Shown piece by piece: positions 60,628-64,000 of a DNA stretch of 64,000 nucleotides (positions within the stretch are counted from its first letter, which is position 1; each line of letters begins with the position of its first letter). This DNA is from JARRKC01 sp037388505. GTDB taxonomy: Bacteria > Acidobacteriota > UBA6911 > RPQK01 > JAPXNP01. Made by a program: the position numbers and the translations under genes. The stretch is taken from assembly GCA_037388505.1 (NCBI GenBank), contig JARRKC010000004.1, positions 248,001 to 312,000 of the forward strand. Direction: 5' to 3'. The notes below the pieces were generated by a model that saw only the letters and a program-made list of their open reading frames with translations, was not told where the DNA came from and ran no database searches.

Positions 60628-61599
60628 ATGACTATAATCGGAACCAGGAGGAGCAGGGACGAATTGGCCGAATCCGACCATCAGCATCTGAGGAAACTGC
60701 GGCCCCGGGAGTTCGTCTGGGCGATCCCCAAAGACGCCGTATTCGAGTTCTTCGCCGACAGTGCTTTCACCTATGGAGCAGCGATGGCCTTTTACACGAT
60801 GCTGTCGCTGGCTCCCCTGATGATCCTCGTCCTGAGCATCACTTCCGTTTTCGCGGAAACGGAATCCGTCCGCTCGGAGATCGTTTCCCAGGTCCGAGTC
60901 ATCGTCGGTCCCGAGGGGGCCCGGGTCGTTTCCACGGTCATCGAGAATGCTGAACACTCGCGACAGGGAAAGAGTGCAACCGTTATCGGGATCGTTGTTC
61001 TTCTCCTTGCGGCGACGGCCGTGTTTACCCAGCTGCAAGGTGCACTGAACCAGATTTGGGGGATCCAGACGCGACCTGAAGCCTATATTGTGAGCTTTCT
61101 CATCACACGTGTCGTTGCTTTCGCCGTCGTCCTGATGATCGGAATCCTGTTGCTCGCTTCCCTGATTCTCACGTCCGTCATTGCGGCCATTTCCAGCTAC
61201 TTCCCCGTGTCGATCCTTCCCCAGTACCATCTGTGGGAGGTCATCGACTTCGTCGCGTCGGTTGCCATTGCGACGCTTCTCTTTGCACTCCTCTTCCGCT
61301 ACGTCCCGGACGTCCGTATTTCGTGGCAGGACGTATCGATTGGAGCTTTCGTCACGGCGGTCCTGTTCACGACCGGAAAGTTCTTCATCGGCCGCTACCT
61401 CGGTGCGAGCTCGATGCGCTCCGTCTATGGAGCCGCCGGGTCGCTGGTTGTGCTTCTGTTCTGGGTTTACTACTCGACGCTCATTCTCTTCCTGGGAGCG
61501 GAACTGTCCCAGGTCTACACCCGCCGCGTCGGTGCGAAGCTCGTTCCCCGCCGCTTCGGCTTCTTCGTGAAGAACACCGAGGAGAGGCGGGTAGGATAA
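60628..61599 (+). CDS. YihY/UPF0761 family membrane protein
   Basis: An inner-membrane protein of about 323 residues with six hydrophobic helices. The opening FFADSAFTYGAAMAFYTMLS followed by LAPLMILVLSI is diagnostic; later WGIQTRPEAYIVSFLITRVV and MRSVYGAAGSLVVLLFWVYY also match. The family was once called RNase BN; that activity is not accepted and the role is unknown. Start ATG at 60628 is used; a TTG 12 codons on is another option. Confidence 0.9.
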   Translation: MTIIGTRRSRDELAESDHQHLRKLRPREFVWAIPKDAVFEFFADSAFTYGAAMAFYTMLSLAPLMILVLSITSVFAETESVRSEIVSQVRVIVGPEGARVVSTVIENAEHSRQGKSATVIGIVVLLLAATAVFTQLQGALNQIWGIQTRPEAYIVSFLITRVVAFAVVLMIGILLLASLILTSVIAAISSYFPVSILPQYHLWEVIDFVASVAIATLLFALLFRYVPDVRISWQDVSIGAFVTAVLFTTGKFFIGRYLGASSMRSVYGAAGSLVVLLFWVYYSTLILFLGAELSQVYTRRVGAKLVPRRFGFFVKNTEERRVG

Positions 61600-61674
61600 G
61601 CTTCCAGCTTGTCCCTGGCCGGAGGCCGTAGCTCGACGGGCGTTGTTCAGCGTCAGCTCCGAAGATCAGACGGC

Positions 61675-61706
61675 GAGGACGGGAGAACCGGAGGACGGGA
61701 GAACCG
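61675..61706. repeat. Two 16-bp direct repeats before typA
   Basis: GAGGACGGGAGAACCG occurs twice in a row without a mismatch. A related stretch follows the typA stop at 63629-63662. Confidence 0.85.
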
Positions 61707-61839
61707 GAACTGGGAGCTGACGGCGACGTTTCTCCCTCACGATTTCGCGTAAGATAGGTCCCTTCCGATCTCGCGCTGCTTGTCCGAAACCAAACTGACG
61801 CGAATCGAATCAATACAGTGACGAAAGGAAGCAATTCGC

Positions 61840-63630
61840 TTGGGAATACGAAACGACATCAGGAACCTGGCTATCATCGCCCACGTCGATCATGGGAAGA
61901 CGACCCTCGTCGACGCGATGCTCTGGCAGAGCGGAATCTTCAGATCGAACGAACAGGTCGCAGAAAGGGTGATGGACTCCATCGATCTGGAGCGGGAAAA
62001 GGGCATCACGATCATGGCCAAGAACACGGCCATTCACTACAAAGGTGTCCGTATCAACATCGTTGACACCCCCGGGCATGCCGATTTCGGTGGGGAGGTG
62101 GAACGCACGCTGAAGATGGTCGACGGCGTCCTGTTGCTGGTCGATGCCAGTGAAGGGCCACTGCCGCAGACCCGCTTCGTCCTGCGGAAAGCGCTCGAGT
62201 CTCAACTCCCCTCGATCATCGTCATCAACAAGATCGACCGCTCGGATGCACGACCCAACGAGGTGCTGAATGAGGTCTTCGACCTCTTCATCGATCTCGA
62301 TGCCTCCGAAGAGCAGCTCGACTTCCCGGTCCTCTACTCCAATGCCAGGGCGGGGACCTGCCGCACGAGTCCGGACGGCGAGGACCAAACGCTGGTCCCC
62401 TTGTTCGACGAGATCCTCAGGACCGTTCCACCTCCCCATTTCTCCCCCGATGCACCTCTTCAGTTTCTCGTCACGAGCCTTGACTACGATGACTATGTGG
62501 GCCGGCTGGCCGTCGGGCGGGTGTTCAACGGAGAGGTGGTCAATCGCCAGAGTGCCGTGCTCCTGGGACGTGACCACGAGGTTAGAGATGTGGAGATTTC
62601 CGGCCTGTACGGCTACGAGGGTCTCCGTCGAACCCGAATCGAGCGGGCCGGACCGGGAGATATTGTAGCCATCTCCGGGATCGATCCGGTGAGTATCGGA
62701 GAGACCATCTCGGCTGGCGAGAACCCACGGGCCCTGCCCCACATTCGCGTCGACGAGCCGACCATGGCGGTGGTCATCTCCGTCAATGATGCTCCCCTGT
62801 CGGGACGGGACGGGACGCAGTTGACCTCTCGAAAGATCAAGGAGCGTCTTCTTCGCGAGACCCTCACGAACGTCTCGATCCGCGTCGAGCCCACCGACTC
62901 GCCGGATGCTTTTCAGGTCTCGGGACGCGGAGAACTGCAGCTGGCCATCCTGATCGAAATGATGAGGAGAGAGGGCTTCGAACTGACGGTCGGGCGGCCT
63001 CGGGTACTCACCCGCACCATTGACGGGGCTTTACAGGAACCGATGGAGAATCTCGTCATCGACTGCCCCGAGGAATACATCGGAGTCGTGACCGAGGCAG
63101 CCGGTATCCGAAAGGGCAGGATGACGAAGATGGTCAATCATGGGACCGGAAGAGTACGCATGGAGTTCCGCGTACCTACGCGGGGCCTGCTTGGTTTCCG
63201 TACTCAGTTCCTGACCGACACGCGGGGGACCGGGATCCTGACTCACGTCTTCGACGGCTTCGACCCCTGGCAAGGCGAAATCGCGCACCGCACGACCGGT
63301 GTCATGGTGTCCGACCGCTCAGGGCGCGCGACGGCCTATGCGATCGAGCACGTCCAGCCGCGTGGCGAGCTCTTCATCGGTCCGGGAGAAGAGGTCTATG
63401 CCGGCATGATCGTCGGAGAGAACGCCCGCCCTCAGGATCTGCCGGTCAACATCACCAAAGAGAAGAAGCTTACCAACATGCGCTCCTCGACCGGCGAAGA
63501 GCTCGTGCACCTGATCCCGCCCAGAAGGATGAGCCTCGAGCAGTCGCTCGAGTTCATCCGGGAAGATGAAATGCTGGAGGTGACCCCTTCGTCGATCCGA
63601 CTGCGCAAGCGGTCGCTGATGACGAGATGA
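61840..63630 (+). CDS. typA: GTPase TypA/BipA
   Basis: A ribosome-associated translational GTPase of 596 residues, involved in stress and cold adaptation. The G1 motif is AHVDHGKTT, G3 is DTPGHADFGGEVER and G4 is NKIDR; EF-Tu domain 2, the EF-G-like domains and the TypA-specific C-terminus (TNMRSSTGEELVHLIPPRRM then SLEQSLEFIREDE) follow. It starts with TTG, with AAGGAA upstream. It is transcribed alone here. Confidence 0.97.
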   Translation: MGIRNDIRNLAIIAHVDHGKTTLVDAMLWQSGIFRSNEQVAERVMDSIDLEREKGITIMAKNTAIHYKGVRINIVDTPGHADFGGEVERTLKMVDGVLLLVDASEGPLPQTRFVLRKALESQLPSIIVINKIDRSDARPNEVLNEVFDLFIDLDASEEQLDFPVLYSNARAGTCRTSPDGEDQTLVPLFDEILRTVPPPHFSPDAPLQFLVTSLDYDDYVGRLAVGRVFNGEVVNRQSAVLLGRDHEVRDVEISGLYGYEGLRRTRIERAGPGDIVAISGIDPVSIGETISAGENPRALPHIRVDEPTMAVVISVNDAPLSGRDGTQLTSRKIKERLLRETLTNVSIRVEPTDSPDAFQVSGRGELQLAILIEMMRREGFELTVGRPRVLTRTIDGALQEPMENLVIDCPEEYIGVVTEAAGIRKGRMTKMVNHGTGRVRMEFRVPTRGLLGFRTQFLTDTRGTGILTHVFDGFDPWQGEIAHRTTGVMVSDRSGRATAYAIEHVQPRGELFIGPGEEVYAGMIVGENARPQDLPVNITKEKKLTNMRSSTGEELVHLIPPRRMSLEQSLEFIREDEMLEVTPSSIRLRKRSLMTR

Positions 63631-63662
63631 CGGGAGAACCGGAGGACGGGGGACGGGAGAAA
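63629..63662. repeat. GACGGGAGAACCG-type repeat after typA
   Basis: GACGGGAGAACCGGAGGACG then GGGGACGGGAGA, overlapping the typA stop. Related to the direct repeats at 61675-61706. Confidence 0.7.
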
Positions 63663-63670
63663 CAGTTCCG

Positions 63671-64000
63671 CTACTCATACCGATAGACGCGACAGCGGGT
63701 GATTCCCGGCTTTCGGCTCACGGAGCGCCATTTGCGCCCCTGGTCGTTCTCGTCACCGTTCAGGCGCCGACCGGGAATCCATCTTCCGTCTCTGTACGTC
63801 CCCTCCTCGACGTATCCAATTCCCGCCAAAGACGGCCCCGGCGTCAATGGTCTGAACGAGACCCGGAAGCCGCTGCCGGCCCCCACGAACTCATCGGGTC
63901 CGACGGCGATGATCAGTCCGCTGCCGACCTGAGCCTGATAGCTGAAAACCGCGTCCAGCGAGATCTCCAGTTCGTATCTTCCGAGCTCACGAATCACCGT
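63671..64000 (-). CDS. C-terminal part of a DUF5597-type glycoside hydrolase, partial
   Basis: The gene is open through the right edge, so only the last 110 codons are seen. They follow the DUF5597 pattern found at the C-terminus of GH35/GH42-like beta-galactosidases: FEVSYQAQ-like strand (SLDAVFSYQAQVGSG), GPDEFVGAGSGFRVSFRP, IGYVEEGTYRDGRWIPGRRL and the closing RLNGDENDQGRKWRS with a final TRCRVYRYE. Substrate cannot be read from this part. Confidence 0.75.
   Translation of the reverse strand, partial: TVIRELGRYELEISLDAVFSYQAQVGSGLIIAVGPDEFVGAGSGFRVSFRPLTPGPSLAGIGYVEEGTYRDGRWIPGRRLNGDENDQGRKWRSVSRKPGITRCRVYRYE

Overview
The window is GC-rich DNA with short intergenic gaps. It most likely comes from a Gram-negative member of the Acidobacteriota. 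The main evidence is two tandem genes of the VWFA-related acidobacterial family, supported by a tricorn-type protease, a one-POTRA Omp85 protein, a PEP-CTERM protein, a GMC oxidoreductase/gluconate-dehydrogenase-subunit-3 pair and a sigma factor/membrane regulator/CHAT-TPR set. The taxon is an inference; there is no rRNA gene to confirm it, and no complete tRNA, insertion sequence, prophage or CRISPR array was seen.

Layout. 0-11.8 kb: end of a tricorn-like protease, a methyltransferase, a GH15 glycosidase, an enolase-superfamily enzyme, a DUF1648 membrane protein, an ABC exporter pair and an Fpg/Nei glycosylase. 12-17.3 kb: an SPW-repeat protein, a B3/4 protein, two VWFA proteins, and an Omp85 protein with a periplasmic partner. 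17.4-22.35 kb: a compact lasso-peptide cluster with an HPr-kinase-like gene and a sulfotransferase gene, bracketed by copies of a short dispersed repeat. 22.4-31 kb: ribokinase, an Lhr helicase and an AAA-VWA pair. 31-40 kb: an unknown protein, an acyltransferase, DUF4342, a DoxX-GMC-subunit 3 operon, and a broken GH3 beta-glucosidase between two paralogous small secreted proteins. 40-49 kb: a FapA-like protein, the archease-RtcB RNA-repair pair, and, divergent from it, a gene that looks like an archaeal/eukaryotic primase with catalytic and Fe-S halves in one chain, overlapping a TIM-barrel gene; then an isochorismatase-fold hydrolase and a sugar nucleotidyltransferase-like gene. 49.6-54.7 kb: an orphan response regulator, a small P-loop kinase, DUF72, an HPF-cold-shock fusion, PolX and a stand-alone BRCT protein. 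54.7-59.7 kb: the CHAT-TPR protein, sigma factor and membrane regulator. 59.9-64 kb: a PEP-CTERM protein, a YihY-type protein, TypA/BipA and the end of a DUF5597 glycosidase.

The two places most likely to hold undescribed biology are the lasso cluster and the primase-like gene. The lasso cluster has a W-x-x-P-type leader, a short core ending in Ser, kinase plus sulfotransferase tailoring, and no recognisable leader-binding RRE protein; a 38-codon coupled ORF sits where that protein is expected. The primase-like gene lies next to RtcB/archease. Intergenic DNA also carries several families of short repeats, inverted repeats and low-complexity islands. All protein calls come from reading motifs; no database search was possible.
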